This document shows positions 27,901-36,647 of a stretch of 64,000 nt of DNA, one piece after another. Made by a program: the position numbers and the translations under genes. The stretch is from Schlesneria paludicola DSM 18645. Its GTDB lineage: Bacteria > Planctomycetota > Planctomycetia > Planctomycetales > Planctomycetaceae. Position 1 is the stretch's first letter. Each line of letters starts with the position of its first letter. The notes beneath the pieces are model-generated. The model was not told where the DNA came from. It saw only the letters and a program-made list of their open reading frames with translations, and ran no database searches. Location of the stretch: assembly GCF_000255655.1 (NCBI RefSeq), contig NZ_JH636438.1, positions 62,001 to 126,000 on the forward strand, written 5' to 3'.

Positions 27901-28452
27901 TCACGAGAGCAATTCCTGCGCGATTGAAACCTGTCGTCCCGCGTCACCCACGATCGATGGCGCGAATCGAATTCGCATCAAATACTCTTGCTCTTGGGAT
28001 TGTCTGGGGTCGCGAATTCGGATCGCCGTTGTGGATCTTTCCGTCTCCGAAGGTTGCGGGTTTGCGGTTCCGAGCGTCAGCAGATAGGCGGCCATTAACA
28101 GTCCGATGACGCCCATAAACATCACGACGATCAAGCCCAGCGGCCAGCGCGGTGGTTCATAGGGAAGGTTCTGGTTCAAACGGCGGATGAATCTGGCATG
28201 TTCCCATCCGGCAAGCAGGCTGACGGCGGTGCCGACCAGGACGAGCACGATTCCAATCCACAACGAGAACCCAGAATGATGTGAAACGGGAATCTTTCCC
28301 ATGGCGGCAATTTCTCGCAGGAAGAACCCGAATCGCGCAACGACGAATCCGAATCCCATCATGGCCAGGCCCGTTCTGATCCATGCCAGCAATGTCCGCT
28401 CGCCAGCGAAGCGATTTCGCGGATCTTCGGGGATGGGTTGACCGCTACTCAT
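27901..28452 (-). CDS. DUF202 (YidH-like) membrane protein
   Basis: 183 residues from the ATG at 28452, which has AAGGA at good spacing. The N-terminus holds the family hallmark NRFAGERTLLAWIRTGLAMMGFGFVVARFGFFLRE. Two more hydrophobic segments follow (SLWIGIVLVLVGTAVSLLAGW and GLIVVMFMGVIGLLMAAYLLTL). A polar C-terminal tail ends the protein. DUF202 proteins are small inner-membrane proteins without an established role. Confidence 0.85.
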   Translation of the reverse strand: MSSGQPIPEDPRNRFAGERTLLAWIRTGLAMMGFGFVVARFGFFLREIAAMGKIPVSHHSGFSLWIGIVLVLVGTAVSLLAGWEHARFIRRLNQNLPYEPPRWPLGLIVVMFMGVIGLLMAAYLLTLGTANPQPSETERSTTAIRIRDPRQSQEQEYLMRIRFAPSIVGDAGRQVSIAQELLS

Positions 28453-28664
28453 GGGGTTTCCTTGGAGATGTGCATTCGAAGTTCGTTGGCGCCGCAAATG
28501 GCGTGCATGAAGATTTGCCATGAGTGGGCCGACAGTCCACGTGATCAGAAAAAAAAGCTGTCCCTGCTCATGCAGGGTGATTCGCTCGTATCATGCGTTG
28601 AAAGCGCGTGTCGCGGAAAATCAATCTGTCGAGCTCGACGTATTTTGGATATGGGATCAGTCCA

Positions 28665-30101
28665 TTGAATAGAGACCTCCGACTATTGCTGGCTTGGTTG
28701 ACGGTGGTTCTGGGAACACGGCCACTGATCGCCGCTGAGCTCGATGCCCTTGATCCGGCGTACCACCACACGGGCGAACTCGCGGGATCGCTTCGCACTG
28801 CGGACCCATTGCCGCTCTACGATGCCGATCCTCAGCACGTTTGGAATCGATTGTTTGCGGCCATCTCGATCCGTCATAGCCTGTTGCCTTCGAAGCGTGG
28901 TGGAACTCCCATTGCCCGAATTGAAGGGGGGGATTCGATTGATTTTCTTGCCTGGCCGGGAACAACATATTGGGACGAACCGGAAACCGTCGCGCGGCTT
29001 GTGGGGTTGCTCGATCAGTTCCAGCAGGAGCGTGCCGAACGCATGACGACCGATCCCATTCGGCGCGTCATGCTCCAGCGCGACCTGTGGGCGGTCTTTG
29101 ATTCTCTGGTCAGTCAAAACATCTCTCGCCGTGGTGACGTTGAAACCCGCCAGCGACGTGCGCGACTCTGCGGTCGCTTGGCAAAGGTTATCCAGTCGCT
29201 GGCCCTGCCGGTTGAAACTCTCGCACAGTTGCCCAACAACTATCAATTGGCACTCGAATCGGGGCATTTTACTGACACGCATCAGTTCGATCCCCAACGC
29301 GAATATCTTCCCTCGCGATTGCTGACGGAGGACGACGAATGGCAAGAGCTCGACTTCTATCAACCCAAAGTGACGCAAGACATCGAACGCCGCTTCGTCT
29401 TCTTGCACACCCGCGCCTTTCGGGGCCGATCGTACTTTCGCGTGTTTTATCGATTTCCCGGCGGTCGCTCGCAACTCGAGAAGTATCTCCAGGAGGTGGA
29501 AGCGACGGGAATCGATTGGAAGGCGTCGGGCCAGCACGGCAGCATCATGCTGAAGCCCGATGCTCCACAGGTTCCCGAGGGGACGGAAGTCGCGTTGCTG
29601 CAGTTCTTGATTGCACTCGATCCGAACATGAAGCCCGTCCCCACGCCGCTGGTGGAATCTGTTCGCGTCAACATGTTCAAAACTGTCGATGGAGGTCGCG
29701 ATCCCAGTACGAACACCGGTCTTGGATTCAATGCCACCAAGTATACGCTCAAGCGGCGACTTGCGTTTGCGGGGATGAAGCATGGCGGGCTGCAACGCGA
29801 ACCAGATGACCTTCCCGTTTATCGAATCATTTTTGAGAGCGAAAACGCGATCGACTGGGGCCCGCGTGGGCGATTCTTCGAACTGGCCGCGGAATGTCGT
29901 TCGTGTCATTCCGGAAGTGGTCGATCGGGTGTCTTCGCCATTCCTTCGCTGATCAATTCCGGGGGCATCGATTCGGGTGCCCAGCTTGGTGTGGTGCATC
30001 CGCTTGCGGTGGGGCAACCCAGTCCGCATCCCGCGCGTACCGTCAAATGGAAGACCGCCGATGAGACGTACCGCCGACTGGTTGAGTTTGTTGAGAATTG
30101 A
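28665..30101 (+). CDS. Exported protein with single CXXCH heme motif
   Basis: 478 residues from a TTG at 28665; a GTG at 28608 would add 19 residues. The N-terminus (LRLLLAWLTVVLGTRPLIAAEL) is a signal peptide. The long middle has no motif I know. Near the C-terminus lies ECRSCHSGSG, a CXXCH c-type heme site, followed by SGVFAIPSL. Planctomycete genomes carry many such exported proteins with one late heme motif. A distal Met ligand is not obvious. Electron transfer in the periplasm is a reasonable inference. Confidence 0.65.
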   Translation: MNRDLRLLLAWLTVVLGTRPLIAAELDALDPAYHHTGELAGSLRTADPLPLYDADPQHVWNRLFAAISIRHSLLPSKRGGTPIARIEGGDSIDFLAWPGTTYWDEPETVARLVGLLDQFQQERAERMTTDPIRRVMLQRDLWAVFDSLVSQNISRRGDVETRQRRARLCGRLAKVIQSLALPVETLAQLPNNYQLALESGHFTDTHQFDPQREYLPSRLLTEDDEWQELDFYQPKVTQDIERRFVFLHTRAFRGRSYFRVFYRFPGGRSQLEKYLQEVEATGIDWKASGQHGSIMLKPDAPQVPEGTEVALLQFLIALDPNMKPVPTPLVESVRVNMFKTVDGGRDPSTNTGLGFNATKYTLKRRLAFAGMKHGGLQREPDDLPVYRIIFESENAIDWGPRGRFFELAAECRSCHSGSGRSGVFAIPSLINSGGIDSGAQLGVVHPLAVGQPSPHPARTVKWKTADETYRRLVEFVEN

Positions 30102-30125
30102 ATTCACGTCAGATCGTCTTGATGG

Positions 30126-30515
30126 ATGGCACCAATGACGGAACTCTCTGAGGCTGACCGTGACCTGCTTCAACGATTGGAAGAATCGCTGTGGCGTGAA
30201 ACATCTCGCTTCGACAGGGCCTATCTCGACACCGTCATGGCCGCCGATTTCTTTGAGTTCGGGCGATCCGGGAATGTTTATGCTCGCGACGACGTTGTTT
30301 CGATGCCGAGTGGTCCGATCAATGCGGTCTTGCCACTGGCCGATTTTCAAATTCGGCGGCTGGATCAGAATCTCGCTCAGGTGACCTACAACAGTACAGT
30401 CACGAGCAGTAACGGCACGGTCTTCAGGCCGAGGCGAAGTTCGATCTGGAGTCGTACGAGCGACGGTTGGCGGATGCGATTTCATCAGGGGACACCGATT
30501 CCCGATCCCGATTAA
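30126..30515 (+). CDS. NTF2-like/SnoaL-type small protein
   Basis: 129 residues (ATG at 30126; an in-frame ATG at 30135 is also good). The order ADRDLLQRLEESLWRET, LDTVMAADFFEFGRSGNVYARDDVV, FQIRRLDQNLAQVTYNSTV and SSIWSRTSDGWRMRFHQGTPI fits the cone-shaped NTF2-like fold of DUF4440/SnoaL proteins. These are mostly small-molecule binders or enzymes of unknown substrate. It lies 25 bases downstream of the heme protein and may share its transcript. Confidence 0.75.
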   Translation: MAPMTELSEADRDLLQRLEESLWRETSRFDRAYLDTVMAADFFEFGRSGNVYARDDVVSMPSGPINAVLPLADFQIRRLDQNLAQVTYNSTVTSSNGTVFRPRRSSIWSRTSDGWRMRFHQGTPIPDPD

Positions 30516-30693
30516 TCCTTGGCCCTTAGGCGGATGCCCGCGGATTACCAAAAATCCATCGTTCTCAGGTCATTTGTGCTGGGATCCTTGTTAAAATCGA
30601 GGGTTGAATCAGGTTCTGCGAATGGACTGAATGGCACATTCTTTGAGCGGTCCTCGCGTCGCGCGGATTTGCATGTTTAAGGATTCCGGTTTC

Positions 30694-32370
30694 ATGATTG
30701 ACCGTCGATTTGCCGTATGTTTGGGGATTGCCAGCGCGTTGCTGTGCGGGATCGATGTCGGTGCAAACGACTATGTCCGAGACCTGCAGACCGAAGCGAT
30801 CAAGGAAGGAAAGGCACCTGTTGCGCATTGGGGCGACAAGGAGGACAGGTATGTCAGTTGGAGTTCGCACAGCAATCGATTGATTCCCGTCTATTCGTAT
30901 GGAACGAAGACTGCACCCGAGGGAATTTCGCAAAGCAGCTACAAGGGGCCCCTGAACCCTTATCATTCCGAGGCGGCGCTCAAGCGATTGTATGGTCGGG
31001 TTCCTGAAAAGACGTTGAATCCCGATGCGACCTATTTCGACCAGACGAATGTGTTCGACATTCAGCAGGCCGCTTTGAAGGCCGGAAAGAAGCACATCTT
31101 CCTGGTGGTGTTCGACGGGATGGACTGGCAGACGACACAAGCCGCCGCGATCTATTTGAAGCAAAAGGTGACCTACACCGAAGGTCGGGGCGATGCGCTG
31201 CACTTCCAGAAGTACAACGCGGGGGGAACCGCAGAGTTCGGTTACATGGTGACGAGTCCCCACAATGAAGGCACCGAGGTCGACGTTGACACCCAGACCG
31301 TGAAGAATCCGGGTGGTTCGATTTTCGGTGGCTATGATCCGAGCCGTGGGGGACGATTCCCCTGGGAAATCGCTCCCGAGATTCCTTATCTGATCACGGC
31401 TCCAAAGACTGATCCGACCAAGCAGGCCTATACCGATTCGTCGAGTTCTGCCACCAGCATGACCGCAGGCATCAAGACGTATAACAACTCGGTCAATGTC
31501 GACGCGAATGGTGCCCCGGTGCCCACGATCGCGCACCTGGCGCAAGCGGTCGGCTATTCGGTGGGTGCGGTCACCACGGTCCCCATTTGCCATGCGACCC
31601 CTGCGGCGGCGTACGCTCATAACGTGCATCGCGACGACTATCAGGATCTGACGCGAGACTTGATCGGCCTGCCTTCGATCATTCATCCGAACGAACCTCT
31701 GGCTGGGCTCGACGTGCTGATCGGAACAGGATGGGGCGTCGAGATTCCGAAGTCGTCTGGCCAGGGAAAGAACTTCGTCGTTGGGAACCAGTACTTCACC
31801 GATGCGGACAAGGCCAAGGTCAGCGTCGACAACGGTGGGAAGTATGTCATCGCGGAACGAACCACGGGGATTGCAGGCCCCGTGACATTGCAGCAAGGCG
31901 TCGAACGAGCGATCAAAGAGCACAAGCGGCTGCTGGGTTATTATGGCGTTGCCACGACGGGGCACCTGCCCTTTGCAACGGCGGATGGTGACTTCAAGCC
32001 TTCGCCAGGTCGCTCCGGCAAGGCCGAGCAATATACCGATGCCGACGTCCAGGAAAACGTGACGCTGAAAGACATGGCCGAAGCCGCGATTCATGTTCTG
32101 GCTCAGAACCCAAAAGGATTCTGGTTGATGGTGGAGGCGGGTGATGTTGACTGGGCTAACCACGATAACAATCTCGATAACTCGATTGGTGCGGTGATTT
32201 CCGGAGATAACGCCGTCAAGGCGATTACGGATTGGGTTGAGAAAAACAGCAACTGGAACGAGTCGGTCATGATCGTCACGGCAGATCACGGACACTATTT
32301 GTTCCTCGATCACCCCGAACAGTTGATCGATCCTCAAGCCAAAGTCAGTGACACTGGAAGCGGTCGCTGA
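30694..32370 (+). CDS. Alkaline phosphatase, PhoA superfamily
   Basis: 558 residues from the ATG at 30694, chosen because AAGGA precedes it and a normal signal peptide (FAVCLGIASALLCGIDVGA) follows. Earlier in-frame ATGs lie at 30631 and 30673. VFDGMDWQTTQ supplies the first metal Asp. YTDSSSSATSMTAGIKTYN holds the nucleophile (D248, S249), matching the TDSAASATA site of PhoA. MVEAGDVDWANHDN and ADHGHYLFLDHP provide further metal ligands. It should hydrolyse phosphomonoesters outside the cytoplasm. An insertion of about 100 residues between the first Asp and the nucleophile makes it longer than the E. coli enzyme. It is convergent with a sulfatase. Confidence 0.88.
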   Translation: MIDRRFAVCLGIASALLCGIDVGANDYVRDLQTEAIKEGKAPVAHWGDKEDRYVSWSSHSNRLIPVYSYGTKTAPEGISQSSYKGPLNPYHSEAALKRLYGRVPEKTLNPDATYFDQTNVFDIQQAALKAGKKHIFLVVFDGMDWQTTQAAAIYLKQKVTYTEGRGDALHFQKYNAGGTAEFGYMVTSPHNEGTEVDVDTQTVKNPGGSIFGGYDPSRGGRFPWEIAPEIPYLITAPKTDPTKQAYTDSSSSATSMTAGIKTYNNSVNVDANGAPVPTIAHLAQAVGYSVGAVTTVPICHATPAAAYAHNVHRDDYQDLTRDLIGLPSIIHPNEPLAGLDVLIGTGWGVEIPKSSGQGKNFVVGNQYFTDADKAKVSVDNGGKYVIAERTTGIAGPVTLQQGVERAIKEHKRLLGYYGVATTGHLPFATADGDFKPSPGRSGKAEQYTDADVQENVTLKDMAEAAIHVLAQNPKGFWLMVEAGDVDWANHDNNLDNSIGAVISGDNAVKAITDWVEKNSNWNESVMIVTADHGHYLFLDHPEQLIDPQAKVSDTGSGR

Positions 32371-32414
32371 ACCGCGAAGTCGTGTCGTCTTCGATTTTCT
32401 GTAACCACGTGTGA

Positions 32415-32445
32415 CCGGGACGATCTGCTTTTGCGGGCGTCCCGG
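32415..32445. terminator. Hairpin between convergent phosphatase and sulfatase genes
   Basis: CCGGGACG and its complement CGTCCCGG enclose a 15-base loop containing CTTTTG. The hairpin sits in the 90-base gap between the two stops and could act on both strands. There is no T-run, so it is a moderate call. Confidence 0.5.
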
Positions 32446-32459
32446 GATCCACGCGCGTC

Positions 32460-33848
32460 TTATTGTGTCGGTCGTTGCCAGGCGACCTGACCGCCGTTCT
32501 GAATGTGCTTTCGCAGCAAGGCTGACAATCGTGCTGCGATCGCCTGTTCTTCGTGGATGCGATTGCGTGATTCCTGAGGATCAACCGCCAAGTTGTAGAG
32601 CTCGAGCGGTTGAAACGGGTTGTCCTGAATCAGCTTCCAGTCGCCTTGGATCAAAGCTTCGATGGTTTTCCCGCCGTATGCCGAACCGCCTTCGCGCCGG
32701 ACAAAGTACAGCTCGCGCTGGGCGTCGGCCAAGGCATTCTCAGCGGAAGCCTGTCCCAAGAGTGTCGGCAGAAAGCTGATTCCATCAATGCCTTGTGGTG
32801 TCGTTGCCCCGGCCGCGTCAGCGATCGTTGCGAACAGATCCATGGTCACGGCGGACCGCGCCGTGTGCGAACCGCTCTCGATGTGATTCGGCCAGCGTGC
32901 GATGGCGGGGACACGTAAGCCGCCTTCGTACATGTGCTGTTTCTCGCTACGCCATGGGCCATTATTGGCCTGATGCCGCAGCAATCCCCCGTTGTCGGAC
33001 GTAAAAAAGACCAGCGTGTTGTCCGCCAGTTTCAAGCGGTCCAGAGTCTCCAGAACCTTGCCGATCCCGGCATCCATCTGCTCGATCAAGGCGACCAACC
33101 CCACGCGCGCTTCGGCCATGTCCGGTTCGCGTTGGCGGACCTTCTCGCGCCATGCGGTTGGTGGCTGGATTGGATCGTGGGGTGCGTTGTACGCCAAGTA
33201 CAGGAAGAACGGCGTATTGGGGCGTGCCGCGTCAGAGCGTGTCTGAGCCTTCGCCCGTTCCGCGAGATAGTCGCACGCCCAATCGGTGAACAGGTCTGTC
33301 GCGTGGCCTTCGGGGTCAATCACGTCATGATTGCGACGCATGAAGTTTTGCCCCCCGCGACGATGAGTGAGGTAGTCATCCATCATGTCGCCAAGGAACC
33401 CATGGAAGAAATCGAATCCCCGTTCGGTCGGCGTGTTCGGTGACGCAAGCCCCAGGTGCCACTTGCCAACGATCGCAGAATGGTATCCCTGTGATTTCAG
33501 AATCTGGGGCAGCAACACGGCATGTGGTGCCAGCCAGCCCCACGAGTCGTTGTGCGTATGACGGATCACGCCGGGGACGCCGACACGATCGGGAAAACAG
33601 CCGGTCAGCAGCGCCGCGCGAGTAGGTGAACAGACGCACGAATTGGCGCGGAAGTTGTCGAACGTCATTCCTTCGCGACAGAGTCGATCGATGGCGGGGG
33701 TGCGGATGTCCTTGGTTCCGAACGCCGAGTAGTCGCCTCGACCCTGATCGTCGGTCAGGATCACAATCACATTGGGTCGTGATGGTCCGGCCGCCGTCGA
33801 CACGCCGGGCGCCAAGAGGATGGTGAGGCTGAACAGCGAGAAGATCAT
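32460..33848 (-). CDS. Cys-type sulfatase, exported
   Basis: About 462 residues from the ATG at 33848, which gives a clean signal peptide (IFSLFSLTILLAPGVSTAAG); the frame stays open further upstream. Metal residues begin with VILTDDQG. The activation motif CSPTRAALLTG has its cysteine at 73, the residue oxidised to formylglycine, so a maturase is needed. GKWHLG, NAPHDPIQPP and FFTSDNGG complete the arylsulfatase core. Sulfatases are multiplied in planctomycetes and attack sulfated polysaccharides. The 280 bases upstream of the start hold no other recognised gene. Confidence 0.9.
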   Translation of the reverse strand: MIFSLFSLTILLAPGVSTAAGPSRPNVIVILTDDQGRGDYSAFGTKDIRTPAIDRLCREGMTFDNFRANSCVCSPTRAALLTGCFPDRVGVPGVIRHTHNDSWGWLAPHAVLLPQILKSQGYHSAIVGKWHLGLASPNTPTERGFDFFHGFLGDMMDDYLTHRRGGQNFMRRNHDVIDPEGHATDLFTDWACDYLAERAKAQTRSDAARPNTPFFLYLAYNAPHDPIQPPTAWREKVRQREPDMAEARVGLVALIEQMDAGIGKVLETLDRLKLADNTLVFFTSDNGGLLRHQANNGPWRSEKQHMYEGGLRVPAIARWPNHIESGSHTARSAVTMDLFATIADAAGATTPQGIDGISFLPTLLGQASAENALADAQRELYFVRREGGSAYGGKTIEALIQGDWKLIQDNPFQPLELYNLAVDPQESRNRIHEEQAIAARLSALLRKHIQNGGQVAWQRPTQ

Positions 33849-34130
33849 GGATGCCCTGAGGACCCAAGTCGGGGTCTTGCTTCGCGGGATGATCGACGAA
33901 GCATGCTGGAAGCTTTTATGAACCGTATTTGGCGGGGCGAACGCCCCATTCTGACGATCCACCGATCGCTGAAGGCCAGCCCAATCCATCGATCCGTGAG
34001 TTCTCGGCACAGCATCAACTCCCTTCACGAGGATGATTGCGCGGTGATCTTCTCGAACGTCCCGTAAATCGTCCTGATTCGTTGCCATGCACTGGAACTG
34101 ATCGTGTCTGTCCCACACGCCAATCGGAAA

Positions 34131-34751
34131 CTAACGTCGTAGCCAGAGTCCACGGTGAATCGTGCAGCCCATTCGTCGACCGCGGCGATGAAAGCCGGTC
34201 AAAAAGTCGTTGTCGTCCAGGCCTGCTGGTTCCGGGGGTGGTTCTTGCGGAATGAACTCGACGTGATGATTCATTAGCGACGAGATCACTTCAAAATACT
34301 CGCCCACGTCGGACCACGAGTGTACGTAGCCACCGTGCTTGACGATGAGTGCCAACTGGTCGGCAAATTCATCGGTAAACAGGCGGCGTTTGTGGTGTTT
34401 TCGCTTCCACCACGGATCAGGAAAGTAGACACGTGCGACATCGACCGAATGAGGTCGAACATGGTTGGCCATGAACTGCTTGGCGTCCCCACCGATGACG
34501 CGGGCGTTGGGAAGTTCGCGTTTGGCCAGACGTTTCGCGCCGTGTCGCCCTTCGGTGAAGTCCAGTTCCAGCCCCAGCCAGTTGGTTTCGGGATGGCTGA
34601 TGGCCGAATCGACCAGGAACTTGCCCCGTCCGCAACCGATATCGAACTCAACGGGATTTGAGTTGCCGAAGACCTCGGGCCAGTCGAGCACACCTTCGAC
34701 TTCATCGAGTGCGGTGAAATAGGGACGCAGATCAATTACGGGCGGGGCCAT
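34131..34751 (-). CDS. trmB: tRNA (guanine-N7-)-methyltransferase
   Basis: 206 residues from the ATG at 34751. It methylates G46 of tRNA using SAM. The SAM-binding motif EFDIGCGRGKFL, the NWLGLELD acidic loop and the family signature VYFPDPWWKRKHHKRRL are all present, together with a C-terminal FHRRGRRMGCTIHR region. The length is normal. It follows the FabZ-like gene with a gap of about 70 bases on the same strand and may be co-transcribed. Confidence 0.93.
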   Translation of the reverse strand: MAPPVIDLRPYFTALDEVEGVLDWPEVFGNSNPVEFDIGCGRGKFLVDSAISHPETNWLGLELDFTEGRHGAKRLAKRELPNARVIGGDAKQFMANHVRPHSVDVARVYFPDPWWKRKHHKRRLFTDEFADQLALIVKHGGYVHSWSDVGEYFEVISSLMNHHVEFIPQEPPPEPAGLDDNDFLTGFHRRGRRMGCTIHRGLWLRR

Positions 34752-34824
34752 CAACGAATCCTGAGCGCATGCAACACGGAAGAGCCGGTCGGACGAGACA
34801 AGTCCCGGGATGGCTCCGCCAAAA

Positions 34825-35334
34825 TTATTCTTCTGTGGCCGCCGAGCGGTTCTTGTCGATCGGGACACCGATCATTTTGCCGCTGAAGACCATCTTTTCT
34901 TTGACGAAACCCTGGAAATCGAATTCCGCGCGGCGGCCGGGGCGCAGCTTTGACAGCCGAGCCATGATCAGCAGGCGGTCGCCGACGAACACGGGTGATC
35001 GAAATCGCACTTCGTCCATCCCGCCGAACCCCAGGAAGTCTCCTTCCAGCAGTTCGTATTTTCGAGCATAAAATCCTGCCAGTTGCGCGGCGCATTCGCA
35101 CAGCACGACACCCGGCATCAGCGGGAACTCGGGCATATGTCCCCGCACCCAGAATTCGTTCGGGGTAATATCTTTGTAACCGATCAGGCCATTGCCTTCG
35201 CGATCGACGTAAACAATCGCCGTCAGTTGCTCCATCTCGAATCGTTGCGGATTGATCTCTCGAATCTCTTCGATTGTGAATACCGGTCGATCAAAATCCA
35301 CTCGATCAAATTCGTAGATGAGTTGCGGAGGCAT
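34825..35334 (-). CDS. FabZ-like 3-hydroxyacyl-ACP dehydratase
   Basis: 169 residues with a hot-dog fold. RGHMPEFPLMPGVVLCECAAQLAG holds the FabZ catalytic pair, H66 and E80, in the standard HxPxxPxxPG spacing. Then come FGGMDEVRFRSPVFVGDRL and a C-terminal strand region. FabZ dehydrates 3-hydroxyacyl-ACP in fatty-acid synthesis. No other fatty-acid gene is nearby, so this may be a second, specialised dehydratase. It heads a probable two-gene unit with trmB. Confidence 0.85.
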   Translation of the reverse strand: MPPQLIYEFDRVDFDRPVFTIEEIREINPQRFEMEQLTAIVYVDREGNGLIGYKDITPNEFWVRGHMPEFPLMPGVVLCECAAQLAGFYARKYELLEGDFLGFGGMDEVRFRSPVFVGDRLLIMARLSKLRPGRRAEFDFQGFVKEKMVFSGKMIGVPIDKNRSAATEE

Positions 35335-35639
35335 CGCGATTCCTTATCGGTCGGTCTTGCGGCAGGGACAACCTGTTCCGCCTATTGGACTTGCAGACAG
35401 CAAATGATCCGAAACCAGGCGGCTGGTGTCCGGTTCGACAAATGTCCGTCCCGTCGTGACAGACTTTTAAGAATGAATGATGATCCACGAAAGATCAAGA
35501 GCGCTGAAATATCGCCATTGGCTTATGGCTGAACATCTCATTCATGCAGCAGTGTCGGTGCCTTTGATCGCAAAAAGGATGCGCACAATCCTGTCCAGGT
35601 ACGAGACTCTTTTCTGAAGCGTCGAGCCCCCATTGACGG
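35335..35639. other. Intergenic region between FabZ-like and WD40 genes
   Basis: About 305 bases on which I see no gene, no strong hairpin and no repeat-family member. It should hold the promoter of the FabZ-like gene and the end of the WD40 transcript. Confidence 0.4.
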
Positions 35640-36632
35640 TCACGCCTTCGGGGCCATCAGGCTGATCCGCAGATTCTTGTCAAAGTGCGCCGTCGCAATC
35701 TGCAGGCCGTCCGGGTGCAGCGACAGGTCGCGGGCCTGACTGCCGAGATTGAACGTATGGAACTCATCTTTTGAATCGAACTTCCAGAAGAACAGATGGC
35801 CGCCCCCCTGCCCTCCGCTGGCGCCGATCAAATAACCTTCGGGGTGAATGGCCAGACCCCACAGGGTTCCTTGTGTCGCGCCTTTGGATTGGTGAGCGAT
35901 CGTTTCTTTGCCGGCTTCCCAATCGACTTGCGACGCGATCACAAACCCGACGCCCGCGAACGAGTTCGTGACGCCTGTGATTCCGCCGCCGAAGAATCGT
36001 TTGCCGTCGGCGGTGAACTCCAGGCAATATGGCCCCCCATAATCGGCCATGAACCCCGCATCGTAAAAGCTGAGGCTAGGGATCGGAAACAGGCGGACTT
36101 GCTTGCCGCTATCGACTTCCCAGTGAATGAACTTGGCGGTGAGATCCCCCGAGACCAGTTGCTTACCATCGGGATGAAAGGCGACGTTGTAGACGTGTCG
36201 TTCATGGCCGGAGAATTCACGAATCGGTTGGCCATCGGCCAGCGACCAAAGCTTCACCTTCAGGTCATTCCCGCAGGACGCGAGCATCGTCTTGTCGGGA
36301 CTGATCGCCAAGGCGCGGATCCAACCTTGGTGCGCTTGAATCGTGCGCAACGGCACGGGTGTTTCGGCGGTTGTCGACCACCAGATCAGCCGCCCATCGT
36401 GGCCGCCGGTGATGACCTGATCGCCCGCTCCTGAAAATGCGATGGCGCGAACCCAGCTATCGTGTGCGACGAGTTCCGATTTCACGCCGGTCGCGACTTC
36501 CCAGCGGATGACTTTATTGTCCTGGTCACCGGCGAACACGTAACGGCCAGACGGATCGAACCGGCACGAGATCAGCGGACTGCCGTGCGCTAAGGTTTTT
36601 GAATTGTGCGTCTGCTTCGGATCAGCGGCCAT
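35640..36632 (-). CDS. WD40 repeat protein
   Basis: About 330 residues forming a seven-bladed propeller pattern. Blades are marked by GRYVFAGDQDNKVIRWEV, GDQVITGGHDGRLIWWS, KTMLASCGNDLKVKLWSL, KQLVSGDLTAKFIHWEV and further less regular repeats. There is no signal peptide, so it should be cytoplasmic. The gene starts 15 bases after the DUF1501 stop, a clear operon arrangement. WD40 proteins are scaffolds for protein contacts. I used the ATG at 36632; another lies at 36647. Confidence 0.85.
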   Translation of the reverse strand: MAADPKQTHNSKTLAHGSPLISCRFDPSGRYVFAGDQDNKVIRWEVATGVKSELVAHDSWVRAIAFSGAGDQVITGGHDGRLIWWSTTAETPVPLRTIQAHQGWIRALAISPDKTMLASCGNDLKVKLWSLADGQPIREFSGHERHVYNVAFHPDGKQLVSGDLTAKFIHWEVDSGKQVRLFPIPSLSFYDAGFMADYGGPYCLEFTADGKRFFGGGITGVTNSFAGVGFVIASQVDWEAGKETIAHQSKGATQGTLWGLAIHPEGYLIGASGGQGGGHLFFWKFDSKDEFHTFNLGSQARDLSLHPDGLQIATAHFDKNLRISLMAPKA

Positions 36633-36647
36633 CTGTCGTTCCTTCAA

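Noticed and set aside
28683-30551. A 622-codon open frame opposite the CXXCH protein gene
   Set aside because: Its translation is rich in Arg/Gln/His/Pro without domains, as typical for antisense frames. The plus strand has a signal peptide and heme motif.
30565-32337. A 590-codon open frame opposite the alkaline phosphatase gene
   Set aside because: Antisense of a clear phosphatase with all active-site motifs; the opposite translation shows no recognisable fold.
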